Origin: Vibrio bivalvicida
GTDB lineage: Bacteria > Pseudomonadota > Gammaproteobacteria > Enterobacterales > Vibrionaceae
NCBI RefSeq assembly: GCF_001399455.2
Contig: NZ_LLEI02000019.1
Location: 32,035-96,034 of the forward strand
Length of the DNA stretch: 64,000 bases
Direction of reading: 5' to 3'
Of this stretch, positions 1 to 9,410 are shown in pieces. Made by a program: the position numbers and the translations under genes. How positions within the stretch are numbered: position 1 is the first letter of the stretch; each line of letters opens with the position of its first letter. The notes under the pieces were generated by a model. The model saw nothing but the letters and a program-made list of their open reading frames with translations, ran no database searches and was not told where the DNA came from.

Positions 1-131
1 TCGCAGAAGGTATCGCACTTGGCTTTATCTCTTACGCGGCAATCAAGTTACTGAGTGGCCGCGGTCGTGAAGTGTCGATCAGTGTATGGGTGCTGTCAGC
101 AGTCTTCATCATTAAGTATCTAGTCGCCTAA
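1..131 (+). CDS. C-terminal end of an NCS2-type purine permease (partial)
   Basis: The window opens inside a reading frame whose last 42 codons (first whole codon at base 3, TAA at 129-131) encode a hydrophobic tail with a probable final membrane helix ending FIIKYLVA. Placement directly before gpt, plus recall that Vibrio genomes carry a xanthine/uracil-family permease there, suggests a nucleobase transporter of the inner membrane. The visible fragment has no diagnostic motif, so the family call rests mostly on context. A long hairpin follows the stop. Confidence 0.55.
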   Translation, partial: AEGIALGFISYAAIKLLSGRGREVSISVWVLSAVFIIKYLVA

Positions 132-178
132 TTGACAGCTAGCGGTTTCGTTCGCTAACTGTTGTCAGTTCGCTATTT

Positions 179-216
179 TCGCCATAACAGCACATCTGTT
201 ATGGCGATTATTTTTG
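179..216 (+). terminator. Rho-independent terminator after the permease
   Basis: A 12-bp perfect stem (179-190 with 196-207, arms starting TCGCCATAACAG) closes a 5-nt loop and is followed by a T-rich run at 209-215. It separates the permease from gpt. Confidence 0.8.
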
Positions 217-237
217 TTATTGGGATAAATTCCCCAT

Positions 238-277
238 TGGTATTGTATAGCGCCTGCGTTAAAATAAACGTTTGCGT
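238..277 (+). promoter_or_regulatory. Candidate gpt promoter with PurR-like operator
   Basis: Bases 262-277 match the PurR consensus ACGCAAACGTTTGCGT at 13 of 16 positions; the right half (GTTTGCGT) is perfect and the left half (AAATAAAC) matches 5 of 8. An extended -10-like element (TGGTATTGT, 238-246) lies just upstream, so a bound repressor would sit just after the transcription start. PurR control of gpt is inferred from the motif only. Confidence 0.5.
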
Positions 278-366
278 AGCTTTTCCCCAGACTTGCCTGT
301 TGCAATCGTCCAAGTTTCATTGACGTGTTGAGGGGATGCAGATTTTAAAACTATTAGGTTATTACA

Positions 367-831
367 ATGAGTAAAAAATTCATTATCACTTGGGACCAAA
401 TGCACACACTTTGTCGTGAATTGGCGGAAAAACAGATGCCAGCGGAGCAATGGAAAGGCATTTGGGCGGTAAGCCGTGGCGGTCTTGTCCCTGGAGCGAT
501 CTTGGCTCGTGAGCTGGGTATTCGTCATGTTGATACCATTTGTATTTCTAGCTACGACCACGACCACCAACGTGATATGACGGTTGTAAAAGCACCAGAA
601 GGTGATGGTGAAGGCTTCCTAATTGTAGAAGACCTAGTAGATAGTGGTGACACCGCGCGCCAACTGCGTGAAATGTATCCGAAAGCAAAATTGATTGCTG
701 TATGTGCGAAGCCTGCTGGTGTTGAGCTGCTTGATGATTACGTTGTCGATATTGCTCAAGATACTTGGATTGAACAGCCATGGGATATGTCGATTCAGTA
801 CATTGAGCCGATTAATCGCAAGCAAAAATAA
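367..831 (+). CDS. gpt: Xanthine-guanine phosphoribosyltransferase
   Basis: Gpt salvages guanine, xanthine and to a lesser extent hypoxanthine by joining them to PRPP to make the nucleoside monophosphates, at the inner face of the membrane. The 154-residue product is the usual length for this type I phosphoribosyltransferase. The PRPP-binding signature [10 protein letters not shown] lies at residues 87-96, and the N-terminal SRGGLVPG loop at 36-43 fits the family. It follows a purine-type permease tail, a sensible uptake-salvage pair, but a terminator separates them. A PurR-like site lies about 90 bp upstream, and a strong terminator follows at 864. Confidence 0.97.
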   Translation: MSKKFIITWDQMHTLCRELAEKQMPAEQWKGIWAVSRGGLVPGAILARELGIRHVDTICISSYDHDHQRDMTVVKAPEGDGEGFLIVEDLVDSGDTARQLREMYPKAKLIAVCAKPAGVELLDDYVVDIAQDTWIEQPWDMSIQYIEPINRKQK

Positions 832-863
832 CTGATTGAACAATATAGCGACAGTTTCTTGAT

Positions 864-890
864 AAATGACCCTTTATTGGGTCATTTTTT
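864..890 (+). terminator. Rho-independent terminator after gpt
   Basis: Perfect 9-bp stem AAATGACCC (864-872) with GGGTCATTT (879-887), a 6-nt loop, and a run of T ending near 891. Confidence 0.9.
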
Positions 891-931
891 TTATTACTAT
901 TTAATAAACGCAACTATTTAGGTCAGAATAC

Positions 932-2179
932 ATGCCTGAGGAAGTCAGTAAGAACCTCTCGGAGTCTCTGTTTGCTAATCATAAGCAAGCGAAAGAAACT
1001 TCTGCACTCACGCAATACATGCCAACAAGCGAAACCTTCTTAGAGGAAAAGCAAAAAGCGGATGGTTTTAAGTGGTATCGAAACTTACGCCGCCTTCAGT
1101 GGGCATGGCAAGGTCTTGACCCTATCGAGATTGAGTCAGTCCTCGCAAAAATTGCGGCCTCAAAGCATTCTCGAACACATGAGGAGTGGCTTGATACCGT
1201 GATGGGTTACCACAGTGGTAACTGGACTTATGAGTGGATAAAGCTTGGAATGCTGCATCAAAAGCGCTCTTCTGAATTAAAAGGCGAAGCTGTGGCGGAT
1301 GAAATGTTCAACGCATCTTTGTGTTTTAGCATTGCAGGCTACCCTCATCTCAAAAACGATAGCTTAGCCATCCAAGCACAAGTGTTGGCGAGCAACGCTT
1401 ATTCAGAAGCGGCAAATAAAACCAAATATATCGTCAAACGTATCGAAGTGCCTTATCAGCGCAAAACGATTGTTGCTCACCTCCATTTAACTAGCACTGA
1501 GAAACCACAACCTGTAGTTATGGTTACTGCTGGTCTAGATAGTCTTCAAACCGATCTGTGGAACCTGTTTAGAGATTACTTAGCTGAGAAAAACATCGCT
1601 ATGTTAACCGTTGATATGCCATCGATAGGCCACAATACTCACTGGAACCTGACCGAAGATACCTCTTGTCTTCATCAGGCCGTCCTCAATGAGCTAAAAA
1701 GCCTTCCTTGGGTCGATCACCATCGTGTTGGTTTGATTGGCTTCCGTTTTGGTGGTAATGCCATGGTGCGTTTGTCTTTTATGGAACAAGAGAAAATCAA
1801 AGCTTGTGTCACGCTTGGTGCACCTATCCACGATGTACTTTCCTCCCCAGAGAAGCTGAAGAAAATGCCCAAGATGTATTTAGATGTTCTGGCTTCACGG
1901 CTTGGTAAGAGTGCGGTAGATATCCATAGCTTAGCGGGTCAATTAATGGCTTGGTCGCTCAAAGTGCAAGGGATTCTTGGAAGCCGCAAGACGCGTGTGC
2001 CAATTTTGGCGATGAGTTTAGAGCACGATCCGGTCTCGCCATACAGTGATAACCAGTTAGTCGCTTTGTTTAGTGATTACGGGAAAGCCAAGAAAATTAG
2101 TGCTAAGACAGTTACACAAGGGTATGAGCAATCCCTCGATTTAGCGATCAAGTGGTTGGAGGAGGAGCTAATTAGATGA
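932..2179 (+). CDS. frsA: FrsA-family alpha/beta hydrolase (fermentation-respiration switch protein)
   Basis: The 415-residue protein has the length and layout of FrsA (DUF1100): a helical N-terminal half of about 190 residues and an alpha/beta-hydrolase-like C-terminal half. In E. coli FrsA binds dephosphorylated EIIA-Glc and shifts cells toward fermentation. A V. vulnificus homologue was reported as a pyruvate decarboxylase, a claim later disputed. The nucleophile elbow here reads GFRFGG around residue 269, without the serine of a normal GxSxG elbow, as in E. coli FrsA. It sits between gpt and crl, its usual Vibrio position. The start at 932 has a weak upstream GGTC-rich site. Confidence 0.92.
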   Translation: MPEEVSKNLSESLFANHKQAKETSALTQYMPTSETFLEEKQKADGFKWYRNLRRLQWAWQGLDPIEIESVLAKIAASKHSRTHEEWLDTVMGYHSGNWTYEWIKLGMLHQKRSSELKGEAVADEMFNASLCFSIAGYPHLKNDSLAIQAQVLASNAYSEAANKTKYIVKRIEVPYQRKTIVAHLHLTSTEKPQPVVMVTAGLDSLQTDLWNLFRDYLAEKNIAMLTVDMPSIGHNTHWNLTEDTSCLHQAVLNELKSLPWVDHHRVGLIGFRFGGNAMVRLSFMEQEKIKACVTLGAPIHDVLSSPEKLKKMPKMYLDVLASRLGKSAVDIHSLAGQLMAWSLKVQGILGSRKTRVPILAMSLEHDPVSPYSDNQLVALFSDYGKAKKISAKTVTQGYEQSLDLAIKWLEEELIR

Positions 2180-2282
2180 CATTTCGACTAATTTAGACAA
2201 CACTTAATTATATGAGCTACCCAGACTTTCTAGTCCTAAGTCGCTCTATATAAAAATAAGTAAATGAATATGGAGATTCATT

Positions 2283-2672
2283 ATGTCTGAACAGACGAAA
2301 AGTCCGACCCATTACCGCTTATTGTCGACACTGAGAGCTATTGGACCTTACTTGCGCGAATCGCAAAGTAAAGATGGTGCGTATTTATTTGATTGCTTGT
2401 CCGTATGCGTTAACGACAAAAAATCACCAGAGCAGCGTGAATTTTGGGGCTGGTGGTTAGAGTTAGAGCGAAATGGTGAAGCTTTTGAAGCGCGTTATCG
2501 ATCTGGTCTTTACGATGCTACAGGAGACTGGCAAGCGAAATCACTACCCAAAAAAGCCGTTGAAGATGTCACTCGTACTCAAGAAGTGTTTCATCAAAAG
2601 CTAGTGGACACATTAGCCAACGAGTTTGAAATCTCCGTTAATATGCACGAAGAATCTGTCGAATTCGTCTAA
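2283..2672 (+). CDS. crl: Sigma factor-binding protein Crl
   Basis: Crl binds sigma-S (RpoS) and helps it join core RNA polymerase, favouring stationary-phase transcription. The 129-residue product matches the family length and has the conserved aromatic block FWGWWLELER near residues 59-68 and the central YDATGDWQ stretch. A GGAG site at 2272 precedes the ATG. It is flanked by frsA and proB as in other vibrios, and a symmetric terminator follows. Confidence 0.93.
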   Translation: MSEQTKSPTHYRLLSTLRAIGPYLRESQSKDGAYLFDCLSVCVNDKKSPEQREFWGWWLELERNGEAFEARYRSGLYDATGDWQAKSLPKKAVEDVTRTQEVFHQKLVDTLANEFEISVNMHEESVEFV

Positions 2673-2701
2673 ATTTCTTTGCTTATCATTCTTCTTAACC
2701 A

Positions 2702-2726
2702 AAAAGGCGCTTTTCGCGCCTTTTCT
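2702..2726 (+). terminator. Rho-independent terminator after crl
   Basis: AAAAGGCGC (2702-2710) pairs perfectly with GCGCCTTTT (2716-2724) around a 5-nt loop. The A-run and T-run could make it work in both directions. Confidence 0.85.
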
Positions 2727-2837
2727 GCTTGTGAATTTATCAGTAGATTGCTAAAACATCAGGTCTAATCAATCTTTCTCGCCAATGAAAGCGATTCTTG
2801 ATTGTGATGATTTTTATTTTTTCATAGTAGAAAGGCA

Positions 2838-3971
2838 ATGACTAAAAAAAGCGGAAAAGCACCTCAGTCTCAGACAGTGGTGGTTAAACTAGGTACTAGT
2901 GTTTTAACTGGAGGTACATTGGAATTGGATCGTGCTCATATGGTTGAGTTGGTTCGTCAATGTGCTGAGCTTAAAAAACAAGGCCACTCAGTGGTTATGG
3001 TTTCGTCTGGTGCAATTGCAGCAGGGCGTGAACATCTAGGATACCCCGCACTGCCCAACTCTATGGCGAGCAAGCAGTTATTGGCCGCAGTGGGCCAGAG
3101 CCAACTTATTCAAACTTGGGAATCACTGTTTGCAATTTATGGCCTGAAAATTGGTCAAATGTTGTTAACTCGCGCCGATCTTGAAGATCGCGAACGATTT
3201 TTGAATGCTCGCGATACCATTAATGCATTGGTCGACAATGATATTATCCCAGTAGTAAACGAAAATGACGCCGTAGCGACCAGTGAAATTAAAGTTGGTG
3301 ATAACGATAACTTATCGGCTTTGGTGGGTATCTTGTGCAGTGCGGACAAACTATTGCTGTTAACTGACCAAAAAGGTCTATTTACTGCTGATCCGCGTAA
3401 AGACCCTAACGCTGAGTTAATCAAAGAAGTCAAAACCATTGACGATACGCTGCGTAAAATTGCGGGTGGTAGTGGCACCACGCTGGGGACAGGTGGCATG
3501 GCAACTAAACTGCAAGCTGCGGATATTGCTCGTCGTGCTGGTATTGAAGTAATTATCGCTGCTGGAAGTGCGCCAAACGTGGTATTTGATTCACTCGGTG
3601 AGCTGCCACACGGCACAAGATTCTTACCGTGTGCTGAAGCATTGGAAAACCGGAAACGTTGGATTCTCGCCGGCCCCGCGGCTTCAGGTGATATAGTGAT
3701 CGATGATGGTGCCGTTAATGCAGTGATGGGTAAAGGTAGTAGCTTGTTAGCTAAAGGTTTAACTAAAGTCAGTGGTCAGTTTGCACGTGGTGATGTTGTT
3801 CGAGTCACCGACAATAAAGGCACCTTGATTGCACGCGGTATTGCAAGCTACTCAAGTCAAGATATGGCAAAAATCGTTGGCAAACACAGCAAAGATATTA
3901 TTGGAATTTTAGGGTACGACTACGGTAATGAAGTGCTTCACCGTGATGATATGGTTGTTATCCAAGAGTAA
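2838..3971 (+). CDS. proB: Glutamate 5-kinase
   Basis: ProB phosphorylates glutamate to gamma-glutamyl phosphate, the first and feedback-controlled step of proline synthesis. The 377-residue protein has an amino-acid-kinase domain with [10 protein letters not shown] near residues 17-26, SSGAIAAG near 56-63 and the NENDAVAT segment in the middle, then a C-terminal PUA domain from roughly residue 280. proA follows after 11 bases, so the two are cotranscribed and their products probably pass on the labile intermediate. The ATG at 2838 is preceded by GAAAGG. Confidence 0.97.
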   Translation: MTKKSGKAPQSQTVVVKLGTSVLTGGTLELDRAHMVELVRQCAELKKQGHSVVMVSSGAIAAGREHLGYPALPNSMASKQLLAAVGQSQLIQTWESLFAIYGLKIGQMLLTRADLEDRERFLNARDTINALVDNDIIPVVNENDAVATSEIKVGDNDNLSALVGILCSADKLLLLTDQKGLFTADPRKDPNAELIKEVKTIDDTLRKIAGGSGTTLGTGGMATKLQAADIARRAGIEVIIAAGSAPNVVFDSLGELPHGTRFLPCAEALENRKRWILAGPAASGDIVIDDGAVNAVMGKGSSLLAKGLTKVSGQFARGDVVRVTDNKGTLIARGIASYSSQDMAKIVGKHSKDIIGILGYDYGNEVLHRDDMVVIQE

Positions 3972-3982
3972 GGAAAGAAAAC

Positions 3983-5233
3983 GTGGAATTGATTTCAATG
4001 GGCAAAGCTGCCAAAGAGGCGGCTTTCCAACTAGCAACAGCATCTACAGCGCAAAAAAACCAAGCTTTGGCTATCATCGCTGACGAACTCGTAGCCAATG
4101 CCGAAAACATTTTAGCAGCCAATGCGAAAGATATTGCTAAAGGCCGTGAAGCGGGCCTGACGGAAGCACTGCTTGACCGTCTACTGTTGAATACTGAGCG
4201 CTTAACGGGTATTGCTAATGATGTCCGTAATGTTATTAGCCTAAATGATCCTGTTGGTAGCGAGCTAGATAGTAAAGTACTTGAAAATGGTATGTCATTG
4301 TCGCGTCGCCGTGTGCCACTAGGTGTGGTTGGCGTTATTTACGAAGCGCGTCCAAATGTGACGATCGATATTGCCGCACTGTGCTTAAAAACGGGTAACG
4401 CGAGTATCTTACGTGGTGGCAAAGAGACTTTCTTTTCAAATATGGAGCTGGTGAAGGTAATTCAATCTGCATTGGCGAAAGCCGAGCTACCTGCGGCTGC
4501 GGTTCAGTACATTGAAAAGCCAGATCGAGAGCTAGTTTCTCAGTTACTTAGGCTTGATGACTATGTGGATATGATCATTCCGCGTGGAGGTGCTGGCTTG
4601 CACAAAATGTGTAAGGAAAACAGTACTATTCCTGTGATTATTGGTGGCTTTGGCATCAGTCATATTTTTGTCGATCAAAGTGCTGATTTAGCCAAGTCTT
4701 TAGAGGTGGTAGAGAACGCGAAAGTACAGCGACCTTCCGCATGTAATGCACTCGATACACTGCTGGTACATGAAAAGGTAGCGGCAGAGTTTTTACCTAT
4801 GTTAGCTGCACGCTTAAATGACAAGGTGGCATTGGTCGCAGAGCCTAAAGCTAAGGCGCTACTAAGCGATGCCAAAGAGTTACGTGATGCTGCTGAAGGT
4901 GACTTTGACACCGAGTGGCTTAGCTTTACCCTCGGCGTAAAAGTGGTGGTAGGTATTGAAGAAGCAATTGACCATATGCGCGTACACAATGCGAGCCATT
5001 CTGATGCGATCATGACTAACAGCCTTGAAAATTCAGAGCTGTTTATTAACTCAGTTGGTTCGGCTGCGGTATACGTTAATGCATCGACACGTTTTACTGA
5101 TGGTGCTCAGTTTGGTCTTGGGGCTGAAGTTGCGGTTTCTACGCAGAAATTACATGCTCGCGGTCCTATGGGACTAGAAGAGTTAACCAGCTACAAGTGG
5201 GTGGGTAAAGCAAACTACTTGCCGCGCAGTTAA
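3983..5233 (+). CDS. proA: Gamma-glutamyl phosphate reductase (GTG start)
   Basis: ProA reduces gamma-glutamyl phosphate with NADPH to glutamate semialdehyde, the second proline step. This 416-residue aldehyde-dehydrogenase-fold protein has its catalytic cysteine at Cys254 in the RPSACNALD motif. The GTG at 3983 follows an AAGGAAAG ribosome site and gives an N-terminus resembling E. coli MLEQMG; an ATG at 3998 would remove conserved residues. It is cotranscribed with proB and ends at a strong terminator at 5258. Confidence 0.96.
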   Translation: MELISMGKAAKEAAFQLATASTAQKNQALAIIADELVANAENILAANAKDIAKGREAGLTEALLDRLLLNTERLTGIANDVRNVISLNDPVGSELDSKVLENGMSLSRRRVPLGVVGVIYEARPNVTIDIAALCLKTGNASILRGGKETFFSNMELVKVIQSALAKAELPAAAVQYIEKPDRELVSQLLRLDDYVDMIIPRGGAGLHKMCKENSTIPVIIGGFGISHIFVDQSADLAKSLEVVENAKVQRPSACNALDTLLVHEKVAAEFLPMLAARLNDKVALVAEPKAKALLSDAKELRDAAEGDFDTEWLSFTLGVKVVVGIEEAIDHMRVHNASHSDAIMTNSLENSELFINSVGSAAVYVNASTRFTDGAQFGLGAEVAVSTQKLHARGPMGLEELTSYKWVGKANYLPRS

Positions 5234-5257
5234 CAAAAACTGCAAGTGATTGTTTGA

Positions 5258-5281
5258 AAAAGGGGCTATCTAGCCCCTTTT
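5258..5281 (+). terminator. Rho-independent terminator after proA
   Basis: AAAAGGGGCT (5258-5267) pairs perfectly with AGCCCCTTTT (5272-5281) around a 4-nt loop. Confidence 0.88.
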
Positions 5282-5337
5282 ACTTTTGCTAGCTTTGTTT
5301 AATCCGGTAAACTGTCTGTCACTTATATGGAGGTGAT

Positions 5338-5787
5338 ATGCATTGTCCTTTTTGTACAGAGAATGACACGAAAGTGATCGATTCTCGTTTAGTAGCTGAC
5401 GGCCACCAAGTTCGTCGCCGTCGCCAGTGCTTGGCATGTAGCGAACGTTTTACAACCTTTGAAACAGCAGAGTTGGTGATGCCAAGGGTGATCAAGTCGA
5501 ATGGCAACCGTGAACCATTTGATGAAGATAAAATGGTCGGTGGCTTACAGCGTGCCCTAGAAAAGCGCCCAGTGAGCGCAGACGCGGTAGACGTTGCTAT
5601 TAGCCTAATTAAGTCTCAGCTTCGAGCGACAGGTGAGCGAGAAGTGCCAAGCGAGATGATTGGTAATTTAGTGATGGATCAGCTCAAAGAGCTCGATAAG
5701 GTCGCTTATATTCGCTTTGCTTCCGTCTATCGTAGTTTTGAAGATATTCGTGAATTTGGCGAAGAGATCGCTCGGTTAGAGGATTAA
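5338..5787 (+). CDS. nrdR: Transcriptional repressor NrdR
   Basis: NrdR senses ATP/dATP and represses ribonucleotide reductase operons at NrdR boxes. The 149-residue protein has an N-terminal zinc ribbon with Cys3, Cys6, Cys31 and Cys34, a basic RRRR stretch just before the second pair, and an ATP-cone domain from about residue 49. A GGAGGTGAT ribosome site directly precedes the ATG. It starts a run of closely spaced genes (ribD 12 bases downstream), the common nrdR-ribD arrangement in proteobacteria. Confidence 0.97.
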   Translation: MHCPFCTENDTKVIDSRLVADGHQVRRRRQCLACSERFTTFETAELVMPRVIKSNGNREPFDEDKMVGGLQRALEKRPVSADAVDVAISLIKSQLRATGEREVPSEMIGNLVMDQLKELDKVAYIRFASVYRSFEDIREFGEEIARLED

Positions 5788-5799
5788 AAACGAATCTCA

Positions 5800-6906
5800 A
5801 TGGCAACATTTACCCCCCAAGATTTCAAAATGATGTCGCGAGCGATACAACTTGCGAAAGGCGGCATCTATACCACTCCACCGAACCCCAATGTGGGCTG
5901 CGTGATCGTAAAAAATGGTCAGGTTGTCGGAGAGGGCTTTCATTACCGTGCCGGTGAGGCCCATGCGGAAGTTCACGCGATGCACATGGCTGGTGAGAAA
6001 ACTATCGGTGCGACTGCTTATGTGACTTTAGAGCCTTGTTCTCACTATGGGCGCACGCCTCCATGCGCTGAAGGTTTGATTAAAGCCAAAGTGGCAAAAG
6101 TGATTTGTGCAATGCAAGACCCAAACCCTAAGGTGGCTGGGCGCGGTATTCAGATGTTGCGTGACGCGGGTATCGACGTCGAGGTTGGTTTACTAGAGCA
6201 AGATGCCTCGGAGCTTAACCCCGCTTTTATTAAAAAAATGAAAACAGGAATGCCTTTTGTACAGCTAAAAATGGCGGCGAGTCTTGATGGGCAAACGGCA
6301 TTGAGTAATGGTCAAAGCCAGTGGATAACCTCTTCGCAAGCACGACATGATGTACAAATGTTCCGCGCTAAAAGTTGTGCAATTCTATCTACCAGTAAGA
6401 CCGTGATTGAAGACAATGCATCCCTCAATGTTCGCTGGGACGATTTGCCAAACAAGGTTCGAGCTCAATACGATAAGACTAATATACGCCAGCCTGCTCG
6501 AGTGATTCTCGATAGACAGCAACAGCTTAATCCCGCTTTGAAGTTATTTTCTACCCCTGGTGAGCGTATTATTGTCGCTCCAAGTGGAGACATTACCCCT
6601 AAGCTTAACGCTGATCAGCAAATCGACCTTGAAGCGACATTCAAAACACTCTCTGAGCAGCACAATATCAATCATTTATGGGTTGAAGCCGGTTCAACAC
6701 TGGCAAGTAGTCTAATCAAGGACAATCTCGTTGATGAGCTAATTGTCTATCTCGCACCTAAAATTATGGGTAGCGATGGGCGTGGTCTTTTTGGCGCGCT
6801 AGGCTTGGCGTCGATGGAACAAGCCATCGATCTAGACATTCAAGATGTACGGCAGGTGGGGAGAGATATCCGCATTGTTGCCAAGTTAAACAGAAAAGAA
6901 TCGTAA
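5800..6906 (+). CDS. ribD: Bifunctional riboflavin deaminase/reductase RibD
   Basis: RibD deaminates the pyrimidine product of GTP cyclohydrolase II and then reduces its ribosyl side chain. The 368-residue protein has an N-terminal cytidine-deaminase-like domain with the zinc ligands His55 (HAEVH), Cys80 and Cys89 (PCSHYGRTPPC), then a C-terminal dihydrofolate-reductase-like domain from about residue 147. It lies between nrdR and ribE with 12- and 2-base gaps, which points to one transcript. Confidence 0.96.
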   Translation: MATFTPQDFKMMSRAIQLAKGGIYTTPPNPNVGCVIVKNGQVVGEGFHYRAGEAHAEVHAMHMAGEKTIGATAYVTLEPCSHYGRTPPCAEGLIKAKVAKVICAMQDPNPKVAGRGIQMLRDAGIDVEVGLLEQDASELNPAFIKKMKTGMPFVQLKMAASLDGQTALSNGQSQWITSSQARHDVQMFRAKSCAILSTSKTVIEDNASLNVRWDDLPNKVRAQYDKTNIRQPARVILDRQQQLNPALKLFSTPGERIIVAPSGDITPKLNADQQIDLEATFKTLSEQHNINHLWVEAGSTLASSLIKDNLVDELIVYLAPKIMGSDGRGLFGALGLASMEQAIDLDIQDVRQVGRDIRIVAKLNRKES

Positions 6907-6908
6907 TC

Positions 6909-7562
6909 ATGTTTACAGGTATTGTAGAAGCAGTTGGTACCCTAACTGCGATAACGCCAAAAGGCGAAGATATCAGCGTTACCGTTGAAGTCGGTAAGCT
7001 GAATATGTCAGATGTAAAACTCGGTGACAGTATCGCCACTAACGGTGTGTGCTTAACTGTAGTTGACTACAGCGACACAAGTTATACCGCGGACTTGTCA
7101 CTCGAAACGTTGCAAAAAACAGGTTTTACAGATTATCAAGCTGGTGACAAAGTTAACCTTGAGAAAGCCATGCTACCCACCACTCGATTTGGTGGGCACA
7201 TCGTTTCTGGTCATGTCGATGGCGTTGGAGAGGTTGTTGAACGAAATCAGGTTGGACGCGCGATAGAGTTTTGGATCGCGATGCCGGCTGAGATTGCTAA
7301 ATATGTTGCTGAGAAAGGCTCAATCACAGTTGATGGTATTAGCTTGACTGTAAACGATTTACGTAAAAATGCTTTCAAGCTGACTATTGTTCCTCATACT
7401 GGTGAAGAGACAACTATCGCTGATTTTCATATTGGGCGGAAAGTGAATTTAGAAGTTGATGTACTTGCTCGTTACATGGAGCGACTGCTAACCAGCCAAC
7501 AAGAACAGCAGCCAGAGTCCCGAATTACCCTAGACTTTTTACAGCAGAACGGTTTTGCATAG
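6909..7562 (+). CDS. ribE: Riboflavin synthase, alpha chain
   Basis: The enzyme dismutates two 6,7-dimethyl-8-ribityllumazines to riboflavin and a pyrimidinedione. The 217-residue protein starts with the family hallmark MFTGIVE and contains two lumazine-binding repeats, about residues 1-87 and 98-185, each with a VNLE motif near its end (KVNLEKA, KVNLEVD). The C-terminal tail is the helix used for trimer formation in the family. It starts 2 bases after ribD. E. coli calls this gene ribC; ribE is the usual symbol elsewhere. Confidence 0.96.
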   Translation: MFTGIVEAVGTLTAITPKGEDISVTVEVGKLNMSDVKLGDSIATNGVCLTVVDYSDTSYTADLSLETLQKTGFTDYQAGDKVNLEKAMLPTTRFGGHIVSGHVDGVGEVVERNQVGRAIEFWIAMPAEIAKYVAEKGSITVDGISLTVNDLRKNAFKLTIVPHTGEETTIADFHIGRKVNLEVDVLARYMERLLTSQQEQQPESRITLDFLQQNGFA

Positions 7563-7621
7563 AATAGTTGCTGACGACGATAAAACATATCTGCTTAAGC
7601 TATAACAATAGGAATACCAAG

Positions 7622-8731
7622 ATGCCAATTAGTACGCCACAAGAAATTATCGAAGATATCCGCTTAGGGAAAATGGTCATTTTGATGGATGATGAAGATC
7701 GTGAAAATGAAGGCGATCTCATTATGGCTGCCGAGCAAGTGACTCCTGAGGCGATCAACTTTATGGCGACACATGGTCGTGGTTTGATCTGTTTAACCAT
7801 GACTAAAGAGCGTTGTGAGCGTCTTGGTTTGCCACCTATGGTACAAGACAATAATGCGCAATATACAACCAACTTTACGGTATCTATTGAAGCGGCGGAA
7901 GGTGTAACAACGGGGATTTCGGCTGCCGATCGCTCGCGAACGGTTCAAGCAGCGGTTGCTAAAGAAGCAAAAGCGGCTGATTTGGTTCAGCCAGGGCATA
8001 TATTCCCATTGGCCGCTCAAGAAGGTGGTGTTTTGACTCGTGCGGGTCACACTGAAGCTGGCTGTGATTTAGCAAGACTCGCTGGCTTAGAACCTTCTGG
8101 TGTGATTGTTGAAATTCTCAATGACGATGGCACGATGGCGCGTCGTCCAGATCTAGAAATATTTGCAGAAAAGCACAGCATCAAACTTGGTACTATTGCT
8201 GATCTCATCGAGTATCGAAATAACACCGAGACGACGATCGAACGTGTAGCTGAATGTAAACTGCCCACAGAATTTGGTGAGTTCGAGTTAGTGACCTACC
8301 GAGATACCATAGACAATCAAGTCCACTATGCATTGTGTAAAGGCGAGCTAACTGATCAGGCGCCATTGGTCAGAGTGCATTTACAAGACACTTTTACCGA
8401 CCTTTTGCACAGTGACCGCAATGTCGAACGCAGTTGGACACTTGACAATGCCATGGCGCGTATTGGTAAAGAGGGAGGGGTGCTGGTTATTCTTGGTAAT
8501 GAAGAGTCAACCGATCTCCTGATCCACCGAGTGAAGATGTTTGAAGCGCAAGATAAAGGCGAAGCTCCAACTTTGGCGAAGAAACAAGGGACTTCACGCC
8601 GCGTTGGTGTTGGCTCACAAATCTTGCAAGACCTTGGAGTGCACGATATGCGCTTGCTCTCTTCAACCAATAAAAAATACCACGCATTGGGTGGTTTTGG
8701 TTTGAACGTTGTTGAGTACGTTTGCGAATAA
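7622..8731 (+). CDS. ribBA: Dihydroxybutanone-phosphate synthase fused to a degenerate GTP cyclohydrolase II domain (RibBX type)
   Basis: The N-terminal ~200 residues are a complete RibB domain ([11 protein letters not shown] near residues 23-33, [11 protein letters not shown] further on) that makes dihydroxybutanone phosphate from ribulose 5-phosphate. The C-terminal ~165 residues align with GTP cyclohydrolase II but lack its zinc-binding cysteine cluster: where CxTGDxxxSxxCDC is expected there is [17 protein letters not shown], with no cysteine. The last part ([19 protein letters not shown]) is still recognisable. This matches the RibBX variant described in proteobacteria, so a separate RibA is presumably encoded elsewhere. 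I chose the ATG at 7622, 369 residues, with AGGAAT upstream, over an earlier in-frame TTG-region start at 7568. Confidence 0.93.
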   Translation: MPISTPQEIIEDIRLGKMVILMDDEDRENEGDLIMAAEQVTPEAINFMATHGRGLICLTMTKERCERLGLPPMVQDNNAQYTTNFTVSIEAAEGVTTGISAADRSRTVQAAVAKEAKAADLVQPGHIFPLAAQEGGVLTRAGHTEAGCDLARLAGLEPSGVIVEILNDDGTMARRPDLEIFAEKHSIKLGTIADLIEYRNNTETTIERVAECKLPTEFGEFELVTYRDTIDNQVHYALCKGELTDQAPLVRVHLQDTFTDLLHSDRNVERSWTLDNAMARIGKEGGVLVILGNEESTDLLIHRVKMFEAQDKGEAPTLAKKQGTSRRVGVGSQILQDLGVHDMRLLSSTNKKYHALGGFGLNVVEYVCE

Positions 8732-8939
8732 CGACTTATTGTAGGGAGCTTCACTGAATCAAAACTTTAGCTGAAGCTTTCGTTCTGTTGCTTCGTTGCC
8801 TAGCAAGGAAGCGGAATTTCTTCTCTCGCTTGGAAACTTTCTACAAACCCATTTGTGCTAATTTCTATTAGATATTGCTCACAGATTTGTGCTAGAATCC
8901 GGCGATTCTCACTTGATGAACATAGTTAAAGGAAGGCTT
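8732..8939 (+). promoter_or_regulatory. ribBA-ribH gap with hairpins and a probable ribH promoter
   Basis: Two hairpins can be drawn: AGCTTCA/TGAAGCT around 8749-8780 with a large loop, and CTTCGTTGC/GCAAGGAAG around 8791-8812 with one mismatch. An extended -10 element TGCTAGAAT (8890-8898) has no good -35 partner; transcription would start near 8905. This suggests ribH-nusB can be transcribed apart from the upstream rib genes. I see no FMN riboswitch signature here. Confidence 0.4.
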
Positions 8940-9410
8940 ATGAAAGTGATCGAGGGTGGCTTCCCAGCGCCAAACGCAAAAATTGCTATCGTTATTTCTC
9001 GTTTCAACAGTTTTATTAACGAAAGTCTATTGTCTGGTGCAATCGATACTTTAAAACGTCATGGCCAAGTTAGCGAAGATAACATCACAGTAGTTCGCTG
9101 CCCAGGTGCAGTAGAACTTCCACTTGTTGCTCAACGCGTAGCTAAAACAGGAAAATTTGATGCAATTGTATCTCTTGGTACTGTTATTCGTGGCGGTACT
9201 CCGCATTTCGACTATGTTTGTAGTGAATGTAACAAAGGTCTTGCGCAAGTTTCTCTGGAATACAGCCTTCCAGTTGCATTCGGCGTACTCACCGTTGATA
9301 CAATTGACCAAGCAATTGAGCGCGCAGGAACCAAGGCTGGTAATAAAGGTGCAGAGGCTGCACTAAGCGCACTTGAGATGATAAACGTTCTTTCAGAAAT
9401 CGATTCCTAA
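8940..9410 (+). CDS. ribH: 6,7-dimethyl-8-ribityllumazine synthase
   Basis: RibH condenses dihydroxybutanone phosphate with the ribityl pyrimidine to make the lumazine used by RibE. The 156-residue product has the characteristic RFNSFI near residue 21, the GAVELP loop near 55-60 and [14 protein letters not shown] near 79-92. I chose the ATG at 8940 because AAGGAAGG lies just before it and the protein then starts MKVIEGGF as in V. cholerae; an upstream ATG at 8889 lacks a ribosome site. Its stop overlaps the nusB start (TAATG), indicating translational coupling. Confidence 0.96.
   Translation: MKVIEGGFPAPNAKIAIVISRFNSFINESLLSGAIDTLKRHGQVSEDNITVVRCPGAVELPLVAQRVAKTGKFDAIVSLGTVIRGGTPHFDYVCSECNKGLAQVSLEYSLPVAFGVLTVDTIDQAIERAGTKAGNKGAEAALSALEMINVLSEIDS

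Noticed and set aside
259..570. 103-codon minus-strand ORF over gpt
   Set aside because: It overlaps the well-supported gpt frame antisense and has no family resemblance.
8732..8939. FMN riboswitch before ribH
   Set aside because: None of the conserved RFN-element blocks can be seen; only two loose hairpins are present.
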